From NCBI GenBank assembly GCA_963745205.1, contig CAVUWX010000021.1, positions 1 to 64,000 of the forward strand: a stretch of 64,000 nt of DNA. The letters run 5' to 3'. Below the pieces are notes generated by a model. It saw nothing but the letters and a program-made list of their open reading frames with translations. It was not told where the DNA came from and did no database searches. This DNA is from Hyphomicrobium_A sp963745205 (GTDB taxonomy: Bacteria > Pseudomonadota > Alphaproteobacteria > Rhizobiales > Hyphomicrobiaceae). Below are positions 52,901 through 62,766 of this stretch, in pieces. Positions within the stretch are counted from its first letter, which is position 1. Each line of letters starts with the position of its first letter. Both the position numbers and the translations under genes were made by a program.

Positions 52901-53099
52901 CATCGTCGAGATTGCCGATATTGCCGGCCTCGCCGACGCGGCGCTCACGCGGCTCGGCCAGCTCGTCGCTCAGTTCGACGACGAGGCGACGCCCTATAAG
53001 GCGCTGCGCCGTGCTGGCTTCACCTACGACTACGACGACTACGCGCATCTGGCGCGCGTCGCGGAATGGGCCGTCGCAGAAGAGGACGAGCTGCCATGA
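49917..53099 (+). CDS. addB: AddB, helicase-exonuclease subunit of the AddAB double-strand break repair complex
   Basis: A 1060-residue alphaproteobacterial AddB. The N-terminal two thirds form an inactive or partly active SF1 helicase-like region (LLLPTRRAARAMQEAFLVAS, RPISEGEEELNLLSGL). The C-terminus is a RecB-type nuclease: GSIVHEIMSRF, then IVITDYKTGTPPTDN with the catalytic D...DYK. It pairs with AddA to resect DNA ends for RecA-dependent repair. The GTG start overlaps the end of murU; addA starts within its stop codon (ATGA). Confidence 0.94.
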   Translation: MRTWLDGAFGRTGAKAPDSPRVFTVPPGRPFLTSVARAILSGDLPATGGSAPPTLELPDVTLLLPTRRAARAMQEAFLVASGGRAMLLPRIRPISEGEEELNLLSGLAAETALGPEELELAPAVSEIERRIALTMLVGKWSQSKRPASAHSAGEMAPVAGAAGDTPAKAANLAADLCRLMDMVETEGVDFAGLAQLVPEEFSEHWQQTIEFLKIITEAWPAHLAERGLLSPVGRRNRAILAEAKRLADAAPAGPVIVAGVTGSIPATVELMRTVARLPTGAIVLPGLDPNLDEESWQTIVPGHPEHPQFGLKKLLDRLDLTREDVRVLAANKATASATGRAELMAEAMRPSGTTAKWYGYTKRADRRKLRAALDGISLIEAPSAQDEAEVVALILREAAETPGRTAALISPDRLLARRVAIRLEAWGIRVDDSAGRPFAKTVPGTFLDLTIAAVSQAFAPADVMALLKHPLTRLGLDPFGVRRAARALEIAAFRDVYLGQGIGAIKAALQRAEQDVAVGDRRETAVKRLRPDDWKGAFDLAERLEVAFAPLLAVFASGKAEPLGSIADAHVKTAEALARLPESEADEDRSPLWREEAGTAAAAFFTGLADPNLPPLAVPAADYADLYRSLIAKENVRPRVAVHPRLFIWGPFEARLQQTDVVVLGGLNDGTWPEAGEPGPWLNRPMRTVLGLPSPEEKIGYAAHDFTSFLGAERVYLTRAQKIDGVPTVASRWLMRIEALLSGLGLADQLHPQHSWLGWARARDRIETRMRSSAPEPRPPLALRPRKLSVTRIETWLSNPYAIFASSILHLEKLPPLGADPDAALKGSIVHEIMSRFAQTAPTALPADAAGELATIARDVLGRYGDNPRVAAFWLPRFLRFAQWFAETEPERRRGVTSVVGEVDGKLVLAGPGGPFTLTARADRIDVGEAGIVITDYKTGTPPTDNRIKQGVAPQLPLEAAIARGEAGFTGIAEHRVTGLRYIKASGGEPAGEERIVEIADIAGLADAALTRLGQLVAQFDDEATPYKALRRAGFTYDYDDYAHLARVAEWAVAEEDELP

Positions 53100-56000
53100 C
53101 CGCGAAATCGGTGTCCGCGCACTTCCCCGATCTCGAGCGCACGCGGAGCGCCCAACGCAACGCTGCCGATCCGCGCGCTTCCGCCTGGGTGAGCGCCAAC
53201 GCCGGCACCGGCAAGACGCACGTGCTGACGCTGCGCGCGCTCCGCCTCATGCTCGCCGGCACAATCCCCGAGCGCATTCTCGCCCTCACCTACACCAAGG
53301 CCGCGGCGGCCGAGATGTCGAAGCGCGTCTACGACACGCTCGCGCAGTGGGTAACGATGGACGAGGTTAAGCTTGCCGAGACGCTTGCCGAGCTGACAGC
53401 CAAAAAGCCCGCGCCCGCCGAGATCGAGCGCGCGCGCACGCTGTTCACGACTGCGATCGAGACCCCGGGCGGGCTCAAGGTGCAGACCATCCACTCGTTC
53501 TGCGAACGCCTCTTGCAGCGCTTCCCGCTGGAAGCGGACGTGGCGCCGGGCTTCACCATCCTCGATGAGCCCACCGCCAACTCCCTGCAGCGCGAGGCGA
53601 TCGACGCGGTGCTGGCGCTCGCGACCCGCAAGCCCGCCTCCGCCGAAGGCAAGGCGCTCGCCGCGGCGGTCCGCTACGCCGCAGACGAGCGCTTCGACGA
53701 GCTGTTGCGTGATGCGCTGCGCCTGCGCACGCGCCTCGAGCAAGTGATGCGCATGGATGCAGGGGATCAGACCGGCGCGCTCGACGTCCTCGAAGCGGCG
53801 TTGCGGCAAACCCTCAAGGTGCGCGCGAATGCCACCGAAGACTCGGTGACCAAAGAGCTGGCGCAGGTTCTCGGCGAAGGCGAGCTGCGGCGCCTGCGCG
53901 ACGCGCTTGCCAGCGGCGGCGGCAAAAGCGACACGGAGCTCGCCGGATCGATCGCGGCAGCGCTAGGCGCCCGCTCGCTCGGGGCGCGTGCCGATGCGCT
54001 CGAGAAATTCTTCTGCACCGACAAAGGAACGCCGCGCACGAGACTGATGAGCAATGGAGTGAAGGCCCAGTTCCCCGACCTCGAAAGCTTGGCGACCGCC
54101 GCGCAGCCGCGCGCCGCCGCCCTGGTGCATGAGCGCAAGGGGCTCTACGTCGTCACCGCGACCATCGCGCTCTACCGGCTCGCGGGAGCGGTGCTGCAAA
54201 ACTACACGACGGCGAAGGCGCGCCGCGCCGCGCTCGACTACGACGACCTCATCGCCAAGACGGTGAGCCTGCTGCGCACGAAGGACTCGACCGCCTGGGT
54301 GCTGTTCAAGCTCGACCGCGGCATCGACCACATCCTCGTCGACGAGGCGCAGGACACGAGCACCGAGCAGTGGCAGGTGGTCGAGGCGCTGGCGCAGGAG
54401 TTCTTCACGGGGTTGGGGCAACGCGACAATGTGCGAACGCTCTTTGCCGTCGGCGACGAGAAGCAGTCGATCTACAGCTTCCAGGGCGCGGCGCCGCGCA
54501 AGTTCGCCGAGATGGGCCAGCGCTTCGCGACGCTGGCCGCAGGCTGCTGCACAGACGTGGCGAGCCATCCCGCTCGATCTGTCGTTCCGCACCGTTGCGC
54601 CGATCCTCTCCGCCGTCGACCGCGTGTTCGCCGACCATGACCGCACGCCGGGCCTCACCGCGGAGCGCGCGGACATCCGCCACGCGGTCCATCGTATCGG
54701 ACATGGCGGTCTCGTCGAAATCTGGCCCGTGCTGGAGCCCGAGGGCGGCACGCAGGCCGACGCGTGGTCGCCGCTCGACGAGGAGGCGGCGCGTGCGCCC
54801 GAGGTTCGCCTCGCCGAGCGCATCGCTGCGACCATCGAGCACTGGCTTGCGAACGGCGAGCGGCTCATCTCTGAAGACCGGCCCATCCGGCCGGGCGATA
54901 TCTTGATCCTTTTGCGCAAGCGCCGGCCGTTCGCTCCGCCGATGGTCGCGGCGCTCAAAGCGCGCGGCATTCCGGTTGCTGGCGCCGACCGGCTGCGCCT
55001 CTCCGAGCAGATCGCTATCGAGGACCTGATCTCGCTCGGCGATTTCCTCACCCTGCCCGAGGACGATCTGGCGCTCGCCGAGGTGCTGAAGAGCCCGCTG
55101 TTCGCCTTCGACGACGACGACCTCTTGGCGCTCGCCGCCAACCGCCGGGGGACGCTGTGGTCGTCGCTCATTGCGCATGCCGACGCGAAGCCGCACTACC
55201 GCAGCGCCGTCGACACGCTCAAGCGCTGGCGCTCGCGCGCCGATTACGCGCCGCCCTTCGAGTTCTTCGCCTCGCTCCTCGATCGCGAGGGCGCGCGCGC
55301 GAAGTTCCTTGCCCGCCTCGGGCCCGAGGCCGCCGACCCGCTCGATGAATTCCTGAACCTCGCGCTGTCCTACGACGATCGCGCGCCGCCCTCGCTGACG
55401 GGCTTCCTCGCCCATCTGCGTGAGACCGACGCCGAGGTGAAGCGCGACATGGAGCATGGCCGCAACGAGGTGCGCGTGATGACCGTGCACGGGGCCAAGG
55501 GGCTCGAGGCGCCCATCGTGTTCCTCCCCGATACGTGCTCGACCACCTCCGGTGGCTCATCCGCCCTGCTCGACCTGCCGGACGTAGCGCTCCCCGAAGG
55601 GGTCGCGACGCCGTTCGTGTGGAGGGTCAAGGGCACGTCCACTCACGGCGCGATCACGAGCGCGGGCCAGGATCGCGCTGCGCTCGAGGCCGAGGAGCGC
55701 CACCGGCTGCTCTACGTGGCCATGACGCGCGCGCGCGACCGGCTCTACGTCGCGGGTTTCCAGGGCAAGAGGACGCGCCCCGACGGCTGTTGGTACAATC
55801 TCGTGTTCGATGCACTGAGCGGCACGCTTATCGATGCCATTGCAATCGACGGCGGTAAGGTCTGGCGCCGGATCGAGGCGCAGTCGGCCGACCCGCAGGC
55901 CGGCAGGGATACCCTGACCGACGAGCGAGCGCCGACCCCGCTGCCGGCCTGGGCAACGCGGGCGGCGCCGCGCGAGCAAGCCCTCGCCATCCCGCTGGCC

Positions 56001-56681
56001 CCGTCGCGGCTCGAGGCTTATGCACCCGACGAGTCGGGCGAGCCGCTCACGGCCCCCTCGCGCCCGCGCGAGCGGACCGAGCCCCCGGTCATCTCGCCAA
56101 CGCAGGGCGAGGACGGCCGCTTCCTGCGCGGCACCCTCACGCACGCGCTCCTACAGTACCTCCCCGCGCTGCCGCAGCAGGGCTGGAGCCAAGCGGCGAA
56201 GGGTTTCATCGACCGGCGCGGCTCCGCGCTGTCGCCGGCGGCGCGGCAGGGAATCGTGCGCGAGACGCTGGCGATTCTCACCGCGCCGGAGTTTGCTCCC
56301 CTGTTCGGCCCGCAGAGTCGCGCCGAGGTGCCGGTCGTGGCACTGCTCCCCAATCCCAAGGCGAAGGGTGCGCCGCTCAAGCTCGTCGGCCAGATCGACC
56401 GCCTCGTCGACCTCGGCAAGGAGGTCCTGATCGTCGACTACAAGACCAACCGTCCTCCCCCCAAGCGCATCGAAGCCGTTGCTTCGGCTTATCTTCTTCA
56501 GCTTGCGGCCTATCGTCTCGCGCTTGCCGCGATCTACCCGGGGCGGACGGTGCGGGCGGCGCTGCTCTGGACCGACGGCCCCCGAATCATGCAAGTGCCC
56601 GGCGAGGTGCTCGATCAATATTCATTGCGGCTCTGGGACCCTGACCTAAGTCGCCTTGACGCTGGCGAGGGGCATTCCTAA
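53096..56681 (+). pseudogene. addA: AddA helicase-nuclease, frame-broken by one base
   Basis: ATGA overlap with addB sets the start. Walker A is ANAGTGKTHVLTLRALRLML; ILALTYTKAAAAEMSKRVYD and the DEXX motif ILVDEAQDTS follow, then GDEKQSIYSFQGAAPRKFAE. After QRFATLAAG the frame changes (one base near 54550); the continuation AAQTWRAIPLDLSFRTVAPI holds the rest of the SF1 motifs (VMTVHGAKGLEAPIVFLPDT, YVAMTRARDRLYVAG) and the C-terminal nuclease (EVLIVDYKTNRPPP, 56430-56460). The joined protein is about 1195 residues, normal for AddA. The break is probably a sequencing indel. Confidence 0.93.
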
Positions 56682-56734
56682 CTTCCCGCTCGAGCAACGC
56701 GCGCGCCCCGCCCAGCCCTCAGGAGACCGTCCAT

Positions 56735-57061
56735 ATGGCAAATGCAGTGTCCGACAGCACCTTCGAGCAGGAGGTTTTGAAGTCCACGGAACCTGTTCTC
56801 GTGGACTTTTTTGCCGAGTGGTGCGGGCCGTGCAAGGCCATGGCGCCCGCGCTCGAGCAAGTCGCGCAGGAGATGGCCGGCAAGGTCAAGGTCGTGAAGC
56901 TCGACGTCGACCAGAACCCCACGGTGACCGGCAAGTACGGCATCCGAGCCATGCCCACGCTGATGCTGTTCAAGAACGGCCAGGTCGCCGCGCAGCACAC
57001 AGGTGCGCTGGTGCAGAAGAAGAAGCTCGAGGACTGGATCAACTCGGCCAACGTCGCCTGA
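56735..57061 (+). CDS. trxA: Thioredoxin
   Basis: A 108-residue thioredoxin with the active site WCGPCKAMAP, cis-proline segment IRAMPTLMLF and the N-terminal STFEQEVLKSTEPVLVDFFA. It is the general cytosolic disulphide reductase. It stands 53 bp after addA; the terminator hairpin follows it. Confidence 0.97.
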   Translation: MANAVSDSTFEQEVLKSTEPVLVDFFAEWCGPCKAMAPALEQVAQEMAGKVKVVKLDVDQNPTVTGKYGIRAMPTLMLFKNGQVAAQHTGALVQKKKLEDWINSANVA

Positions 57062-57086
57062 AGCGCACCGTCGAGATTTGAAGAAG

Positions 57087-57117
57087 CGGCTCCGGCGCAA
57101 GCGCGGGGCCGTTTTAT
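57087..57117. terminator. Terminator between convergent trxA and folC
   Basis: CGGCTCCG ... CGGGGCCG hairpin followed by TTTTAT, just after trxA; folC ends 4 bp further on. Confidence 0.65.
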
Positions 57118-57120
57118 TGG

Positions 57121-58464
57121 TCAGTTCGCCTGCGGCTCCACGCCCTCCTGCAGAGCGAGCACGCGGCCCGCGAGGTAGAGCGACCCGCAAATGAGGATGC
57201 GCTTTGGCCCGGGCTGCAGCTTCTCGCAGCGTTTGAGCGCGCTCTCCACATCCGTCGTCCATTCGGCCTCGAGGCCGACGTTACGCGCCGTCTCGGCCAG
57301 CGCTTCAGGCGTGTGCGGGGCCTCGTGCGCGCCCGGGATGGGCACGGTGACGACATGGCTGGCGAGCCCTCGGAACGGCGCGAGGAAACCCGCGGAATCC
57401 TTCAAGCCCATCATGCCGACGATGAGATGCACGGGCTTAGGCGAGCGCTCCTCCAGATCAGCGAGCGTCTGCGCCAGCGCGCGCCCCGCCGCCGGATTGT
57501 GGCCACCGTCGAGCCACAGCTCCGACCCCGACTTCAGGAGCGAGGGCAGCGGGCCGTGGTCGAGCCGCTGCATGCGGGCCGGCCAGCGCGCGGTCGTCAA
57601 TCCCGTCTCGATCGCCGATTCGTCGAGCGCAATGCCCGCGAGGCGCGCACGCAGCTCGAGCGCGGCGGCAACCGCGGTGCCGGCGTTGACGATCTGATGC
57701 CGCCCGATCAGCACGGGCAGCGGCAGGTCGAGGAGCTGCGTCTCCGATTGCACGACGAGGCGGCCGCGCTGCTCGTAGGCGTCGAACTGCTCACCCCAGA
57801 TGACGAGCGGCGCGCCGCGGCGCATTCCTTCCGCGCGGATCACGTCCTCCGCCTCCGGCTCTTGCTGCGCGACGACCGCCGGCACGCCAGCGCGCAGGAT
57901 GCCGGCCTTCTCGTAGGCGATCTTGGCTAGCGTGGCGCCGAGCTTCTCGGAATGGTCGAGCGAGATCGGCGTGATGACGCAGAGCGCCGGCCGCTCGATG
58001 ACGTTCGTCGCGTCGAGCCGCCCGCCGAGGCCGACCTCGAGCAGGAGCACGTCGGCCGGATGCTCGGCAAAGGCGAGGAACGCGGCCGCCGTGGTGATCT
58101 CGAACTGGGTGATATCGTCGTTGCCGTTGGTCGCCTGCGTGCGCATCAGCACGTCGACGAGCTGCTCTTCTCCGATCCCGTGCGCCTTGCCATCGGCGCC
58201 GGCGAGCTCGATGCGCTCGTGGAAGCGCACGAGGTGCGGCGAGGTGTAGACGTGCACGCGCGCCCCCGCCGCCTGGAGCATGGCCTTGAGGTAGGCGGTG
58301 ACCGATCCCTTGCCGTTGGTGCCGGCTACGTGCACACACGGCGGTAGGCGCTTATGCGGATCACCGAGCTTGGCTAGCAGGCGCTCGACCCGGCCCAACG
58401 ACAGATCGATCAGCAGCGGGTGCAACTGCTTCAACTCGGCGAGGAGCTGCGCGCTCGCCGGCAT
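57121..58464 (-). CDS. folC: Bifunctional folylpolyglutamate synthase / dihydrofolate synthase
   Basis: A 447-residue Mur-ligase-family enzyme from the ATG behind AGGAGAAGG (MPASAQLLAELKQLHPLLID). It has the P-loop VAGTNGKGSVTAYLKAML, YTSPHLVRFHERI, LLEVGLGGRLDATNVI, ITPISLDHSEKLG and WLDGGHNPAAGRAL. It adds glutamate to dihydropteroate and folates in the cytosol. It lies downstream of accD in the usual alphaproteobacterial order. Confidence 0.95.
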   Translation of the reverse strand: MPASAQLLAELKQLHPLLIDLSLGRVERLLAKLGDPHKRLPPCVHVAGTNGKGSVTAYLKAMLQAAGARVHVYTSPHLVRFHERIELAGADGKAHGIGEEQLVDVLMRTQATNGNDDITQFEITTAAAFLAFAEHPADVLLLEVGLGGRLDATNVIERPALCVITPISLDHSEKLGATLAKIAYEKAGILRAGVPAVVAQQEPEAEDVIRAEGMRRGAPLVIWGEQFDAYEQRGRLVVQSETQLLDLPLPVLIGRHQIVNAGTAVAAALELRARLAGIALDESAIETGLTTARWPARMQRLDHGPLPSLLKSGSELWLDGGHNPAAGRALAQTLADLEERSPKPVHLIVGMMGLKDSAGFLAPFRGLASHVVTVPIPGAHEAPHTPEALAETARNVGLEAEWTTDVESALKRCEKLQPGPKRILICGSLYLAGRVLALQEGVEPQAN

Positions 58465-58613
58465 GTCGGCCCTTCTCCTGTCGCCTGTCATGATGCGTCA
58501 GCCTGCGCCGAGTTGATGTCGCCGCTGCGGCCGCTGTGGGCCGCGAGCATTCCGCGACGATGTTCGAAGGTTTTAGGGTCGGAGGGGAGAAATGGCCAGA
58601 GCCGCGTCCCGCC

Positions 58614-59717
58614 TCAAGGATGCTTTCCATCCTTAGATTGCGGACGGCCGGTTTGCGGCCCGTCGTCCTTACGCGACTTTTCGCGTGACTCGAGCCGCGC
58701 CGTGTCGAAGCGCTCTTCGGGCCCGAGGATCTCCGGCTCGATGGGGGTCTGCGCGGGCAGCCGCGCGACGGCCTCGATGAGTTGCGGATCGACTGCCCTG
58801 CCGTTGAGGTAGTGTTTGCCGTTGAGCGCCTTGCCCTTGCTATGGTCGACCGCCTTCGGCCGGGCGACCTTCACCATCATCAGTTGGCAGATCCGACTCA
58901 GCGTCTCCCGCATCTTGTGGCGGTGGACGACCATGTCGATCATGCCGTGGGCGAGCAGATACTCGGCGCGCTGGAAGCCCTCGGGAAGTTGCTCGCGGAT
59001 CGTCTGCTGGATGACGCGCGGGCCGGCAAAGCAGATGAGCGCGCCGGGCTCGGCGATGTGGACGTCGCCCAGCATGGCGTAGGAGGCGGTCACGCCGCCG
59101 GTCGTGGGGTCGGTGAGCACGACGATGTAGGGAAGGCCCGCCTCGCGCAGGCGCTGCACCGCGATGGTGGTGCGCGGCATCTGCATCAGCGACAGGATGC
59201 CTTCCTGCATGCGCGCGCCGCCCGAGGCGGCAAACAGGATGAAGGGCGTCTTCTTCTCGACCGCGCGCAGCATGCCGGCGATCACTGCCTCGCCGGCGGC
59301 CATGCCGAGCGAACCCGCCATGAAGCGGAAGTCCTGCGCGGCGGCGACGATGTCTTGCCCGTCGAGCGTTCCCTCGGCCACGAGGATCGCATCGTCGAGG
59401 TTGGTCGCAGCCTTGGCGTCGCGTAGCCGCTCGGTGTAGCGGCGACCGTCGCGAAACTTCAGCGGATCATGAGGAACGGCTGGGACCGATACAGTCTGAT
59501 ACTCGCCGCCATCGAAAAGCTGGCTCAAGCGCACATCGGACGCCATGCGCATGTGGAAGTTTGAGCCGGGCACGACGAACTGGTTGGCCTCGAGATCCTT
59601 GTAGAAGACCATCTGCCCGGTCTCGGGACATTTGACCCACATATTGTCCGGCACTTCGCGCTTCGTCGTGAGGAAGCTGCGGATCTTGGGGCGGACGACG
59701 TTGTTGATCCAGTTCAC
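58614..59717 (-). CDS. accD: Acetyl-CoA carboxylase carboxyltransferase subunit beta
   Basis: A 367-residue protein if started at GTG (VNWINNVVRPKIRSFLTTKR), which matches the family's normal N-terminus and has AGAGG at fair spacing. An ORF start 19 codons earlier is less likely. The crotonase-fold core has GSLGMAAGEAVIAGML, FILFAASGGARMQEGILSLM and DPTTGGVTASYAMLGD. It makes malonyl-CoA with AccA. Only one Cys (KCPETGQM) remains of the four of the E. coli zinc ribbon, a loss also seen in rhizobial AccD. The C-terminal tail is long and polar. Confidence 0.95.
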   Translation of the reverse strand: MNWINNVVRPKIRSFLTTKREVPDNMWVKCPETGQMVFYKDLEANQFVVPGSNFHMRMASDVRLSQLFDGGEYQTVSVPAVPHDPLKFRDGRRYTERLRDAKAATNLDDAILVAEGTLDGQDIVAAAQDFRFMAGSLGMAAGEAVIAGMLRAVEKKTPFILFAASGGARMQEGILSLMQMPRTTIAVQRLREAGLPYIVVLTDPTTGGVTASYAMLGDVHIAEPGALICFAGPRVIQQTIREQLPEGFQRAEYLLAHGMIDMVVHRHKMRETLSRICQLMMVKVARPKAVDHSKGKALNGKHYLNGRAVDPQLIEAVARLPAQTPIEPEILGPEERFDTARLESREKSRKDDGPQTGRPQSKDGKHP

Positions 59718-59879
59718 GCTCTTTTGGCCTCTCAACAGGCTGGCCGGCTCTACAGCGGCGCTTCCGTGAGCCACAAAGGTCGCGGCTCTAGAGTAGCATA
59801 TCGAACCACGGGACCCCTAATATGGGCACTTTCCCGCATCGCAGCAAATCATGCCGCGGCCGGCCTCCAGAAAGGCGCT

Positions 59880-60707
59880 TCAAGCTGCCCGCAGGGCTCC
59901 AGCAAGGGACCGCACCAAGTCTAGGACAGACGGCACGGTCTTGCTAGTGGAACTGCCGTTTTTGGCCAGGCTCCGCTCGATCGCGCCCACCAGAGCCGAC
60001 CCGACGACGACGGCATCGGCGACCTCGGCGAGCGCCTTGGCTTGCGGCCCGCTCTTTACGCCGAAACCTACGGCTACCGGAAGGCTAGTGGCCTTCTTAA
60101 TCTGCCGAACGTGTGTGTGAACGGCGTTAACATCGGGCGTCGCGGTTCCGGTAATGCCGGTAATCGACACGTAATAAAGGAAGCCCGAGGTATTGCGCAG
60201 CACCACGGGAAGGCGCTTCGCGTCGGTCGTAGGCGTCGAGAGCCGGATGAAGTTGAGCCCAAGCTTGGCAGCCGGCAGGCAGAGCTCGTCGTCAGCCTCG
60301 GGCGGCAGATCGACGACGATGAGGCCATCCACTCCGGCCGCCACGGCATCCTTCAGGAACTTGTCGTTGGGGTAGACGTAGATGGGGTTGTAGTACCCCA
60401 TGAGGATGACGGGAGTTTCCTGATCCGTCTTGCGGAACTCGGCTACGAGCTCGAGCGTGCGGCGCATCTTGTGACCGCCTTTGAGCGCTCGCAGCGACGA
60501 CGCCTGGATGGCGGGGCCGTCGGCCATTGGGTCGGAGAATGGCATGCCGAGCTCGATGAGGTCGGCGCCGGCCTTGGGCAGGCCGAGGAGGATCTTCTCC
60601 GAGGTCTCGAGGTCGGGGTCGCCTGCCGTGATGAAGGTGACGAGACCGGCGCGGCCCTCCTTCTTCAACTTGGCGAAGCGGCGATCGATGCGGGTTTCCT
60701 TGGTCAC
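59880..60707 (-). CDS. trpA: Tryptophan synthase alpha subunit
   Basis: A 275-residue TIM barrel from a GTG start 9 nt after the trpB stop. Catalytic Glu in LIELGMPFSDPMADGPAI, catalytic Asp in GVDGLIVVDLPPEADDE, and YYVSITGITGT are present, with phosphate-binding VGFGVKSGPQA and ADAVVVGSALV. It releases indole from indole-glycerol phosphate to TrpB. The C-terminus has a short Ser/Lys-containing tail. Confidence 0.96.
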   Translation of the reverse strand: MTKETRIDRRFAKLKKEGRAGLVTFITAGDPDLETSEKILLGLPKAGADLIELGMPFSDPMADGPAIQASSLRALKGGHKMRRTLELVAEFRKTDQETPVILMGYYNPIYVYPNDKFLKDAVAAGVDGLIVVDLPPEADDELCLPAAKLGLNFIRLSTPTTDAKRLPVVLRNTSGFLYYVSITGITGTATPDVNAVHTHVRQIKKATSLPVAVGFGVKSGPQAKALAEVADAVVVGSALVGAIERSLAKNGSSTSKTVPSVLDLVRSLAGALRAA

Positions 60708-60716
60708 GCGCTGAGC

Positions 60717-61997
60717 TCACATTTCCATGCCGAGGTGGCCGGCGACGGCGAAGATGTCCTTGTCGCCGCGACCGCACATGTTCATGACCAATAAGTTGTC
60801 CTTGGGCAGAGTGGGGGCGAGCTTTCTGACGTAGGCCAGCGCGTGCGAAGGCTCGAGCGCGGGGATGATGCCCTCGAGCTTGGTGCAGAGCTGGAACGCT
60901 TCGAGCGCTTCCTTGTCGGTTGCCGCCACATAGGTGACGCGGCCCGTGTCCTTGAGCCAGGAATGCTCGGGGCCGACGCCGGGATAGTCGAGACCGGCCG
61001 AGATCGAGTGGCCTTCGAGAATCTGCCCGTCGTCGTCCTGCAGAAGATACGTGCGGTTGCCGTGCAGCACCCCGGGACGGCCTCCATTCATGGAGGCCGC
61101 GTGCCCGTTCGGCACGTTGAGCCCATGGCCGCCGGCCTCCACGCCATAGATGGCGACGCTCTCGTCGTCGAGGAACGGATGGAAGAGGCCCATGGCATTG
61201 GAGCCGCCGCCGATGCAGGCGACGAGCGTGTCGGGCAGCCGGCCCTCGGCCGCCATCATCTGCTCGCGCACCTCCTTGCCGATCACCGACTGGAAGTCGC
61301 GCACCATCTCCGGATAGGGGTGCGGTCCTGCCACCGTGCCGATGATGTAGTAGGTGTCGCGCACGTTCGTGACCCAGTCGCGCAGGGCCTCGTTCATGGC
61401 GTCCTTCAAGGTGCCGGCGCCGCTCGTCACGGGGTTCACCTTGGCGCCCAGCAGCTTCATGCGGAACACGTTGGGCTTCTGACGCTCGACGTCGGTTGCG
61501 CCCATGAAGATCTCGCACGGCAGCCCGAAGCGCGCACAGACGGTGGCGACGGCGACGCCGTGCTGGCCGGCACCGGTCTCAGCGATGATGCGCGTTTTCC
61601 TCATGCGGCGTGCGAGCAGGATCTGGCCGAGACAGTTGTTGATCTTGTGGCTGCCCGTGTGATTGAGCTCGTCGCGCTTGAAATAGACCTTGGCGCCGCG
61701 GCCGGAGGCGGCAGGCCCTTTACGCAGGTGCTCGGTCAGCCGCTCGGCGTAGTAGAGCGGGCTCGGACGACCCGCGTAGTGCGTATTGAGATTTTCAAGC
61801 TCGGCATAGAACTTCGGGTCGGCTTTGGCCTCGTCGTAGGCGCGCTCCAGATCGAGGATCAACGGCATCAACGTCTCGGCAACGAAGCGGCCGCCGAAGA
61901 TGCCGAAATGCCCGCGCTCGTCCGGACCGCCACGGAACGTGTTGAGCTTGGCGTCTTTCGCCTTTTTTCCCGCCGTCGCCTTGCCTGCCATCGCCAT
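60717..61997 (-). CDS. trpB: Tryptophan synthase beta subunit
   Basis: A 426-residue PLP enzyme from MAMAGKATAGKKAKDAKLNT, with AAGGT upstream. The PLP lysine is in KRDELNHTGSHKINNCLGQI; the carboxylate loop is AETGAGQHGVAVATVCARFG; the phosphate loop is CIGGGSNAMGLFHP. It joins indole and serine to make tryptophan. The Lys-rich N-terminal extension of about 25 residues is longer than in E. coli. Confidence 0.96.
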   Translation of the reverse strand: MAMAGKATAGKKAKDAKLNTFRGGPDERGHFGIFGGRFVAETLMPLILDLERAYDEAKADPKFYAELENLNTHYAGRPSPLYYAERLTEHLRKGPAASGRGAKVYFKRDELNHTGSHKINNCLGQILLARRMRKTRIIAETGAGQHGVAVATVCARFGLPCEIFMGATDVERQKPNVFRMKLLGAKVNPVTSGAGTLKDAMNEALRDWVTNVRDTYYIIGTVAGPHPYPEMVRDFQSVIGKEVREQMMAAEGRLPDTLVACIGGGSNAMGLFHPFLDDESVAIYGVEAGGHGLNVPNGHAASMNGGRPGVLHGNRTYLLQDDDGQILEGHSISAGLDYPGVGPEHSWLKDTGRVTYVAATDKEALEAFQLCTKLEGIIPALEPSHALAYVRKLAPTLPKDNLLVMNMCGRGDKDIFAVAGHLGMEM

Positions 61998-62038
61998 ATC
62001 TAGAGTACCTTTCGGCGCCAACTTCGCGCCTGCCGCCC

Positions 62039-62698
62039 TCACCGCGTCTGCTTAGCGGTCTTTGCCGCATGAAGGAAGCTACGGATCAGCTCGATGTCTT
62101 TTACGCCGGGGCGGCTCTCGACGCCGGAGGAGACGTCAACCGCAGTTGCGCCCGTGAGGCGGATGGCCTCGCCGACGTTTGCAGGTGTCAGCCCGCCGGC
62201 CAGCATGTAGTCGATCTTTCCCCGCACGTCGGAGAGCGCCTGCCAATCGAAGGCGATGCCGTTGCCGCCGGCAAGCGCGCCTTCGCGGCCCGGAGGTGCC
62301 TTGGCGTCGAACAGAATGCGGTCGGCCTTGCCGGCATAGGTGAGCGCGGACAGCGCATCGTCCGCGGCCGCCACTTTGACTGCCTTGAGAACGGGACGGC
62401 CGAAGCGTCTGGCAACCTCGGCCACGCGCCGCGGCGTTTCACTACCGTGAAGCTGGAGGATGTCGGGCTCGACCGCCGCGACGACCTCCTCCAATTGCGC
62501 GTCATCGGGATCGACCAGAAGCGCGACGATCTTGGCGCGGCCGCGCGCGCGCTCGGCGAGCCCGCGCGCCGTCTCAAGATCGATGTTGCGCGGGCTCGCC
62601 GCGTGAAACACGAGCCCGACGTAATCGGCGCCGGCGGCGAGCGCCGCTTCGAGCGCCGCCTCCGTCTTGAGCCCGCAGATTTTCACTTCGACGGCCAT
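62039..62698 (-). CDS. trpF: Phosphoribosylanthranilate isomerase
   Basis: A 219-residue TIM barrel from MAVEVKICGLKTEAALEAAL (general-base Cys in KICGLK). It contains YVGLVFHAASPRNID, ILQLHGSETPRRVAEVARRF, LFDAKAPPG with the general-acid Asp, MLAGGLTPANVGEAI and AVDVSSGVESRPGVKD. The upstream ORF extension is not needed. It is the first trp gene of the trpF-trpB-trpA operon, with trpB 41 bp downstream. Confidence 0.96.
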   Translation of the reverse strand: MAVEVKICGLKTEAALEAALAAGADYVGLVFHAASPRNIDLETARGLAERARGRAKIVALLVDPDDAQLEEVVAAVEPDILQLHGSETPRRVAEVARRFGRPVLKAVKVAAADDALSALTYAGKADRILFDAKAPPGREGALAGGNGIAFDWQALSDVRGKIDYMLAGGLTPANVGEAIRLTGATAVDVSSGVESRPGVKDIELIRSFLHAAKTAKQTR

Positions 62699-62766
62699 GG
62701 AGCTCACGAGGTTGAGACGCACGTCGCGCCTGGCGCGATGCATGCGTCCGCCGCAGATGTCGTAGT

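Noticed and set aside
60843..62003. Plus-strand ORF opposite trpB
   Set aside because: Antisense shadow of a clearly recognised enzyme.
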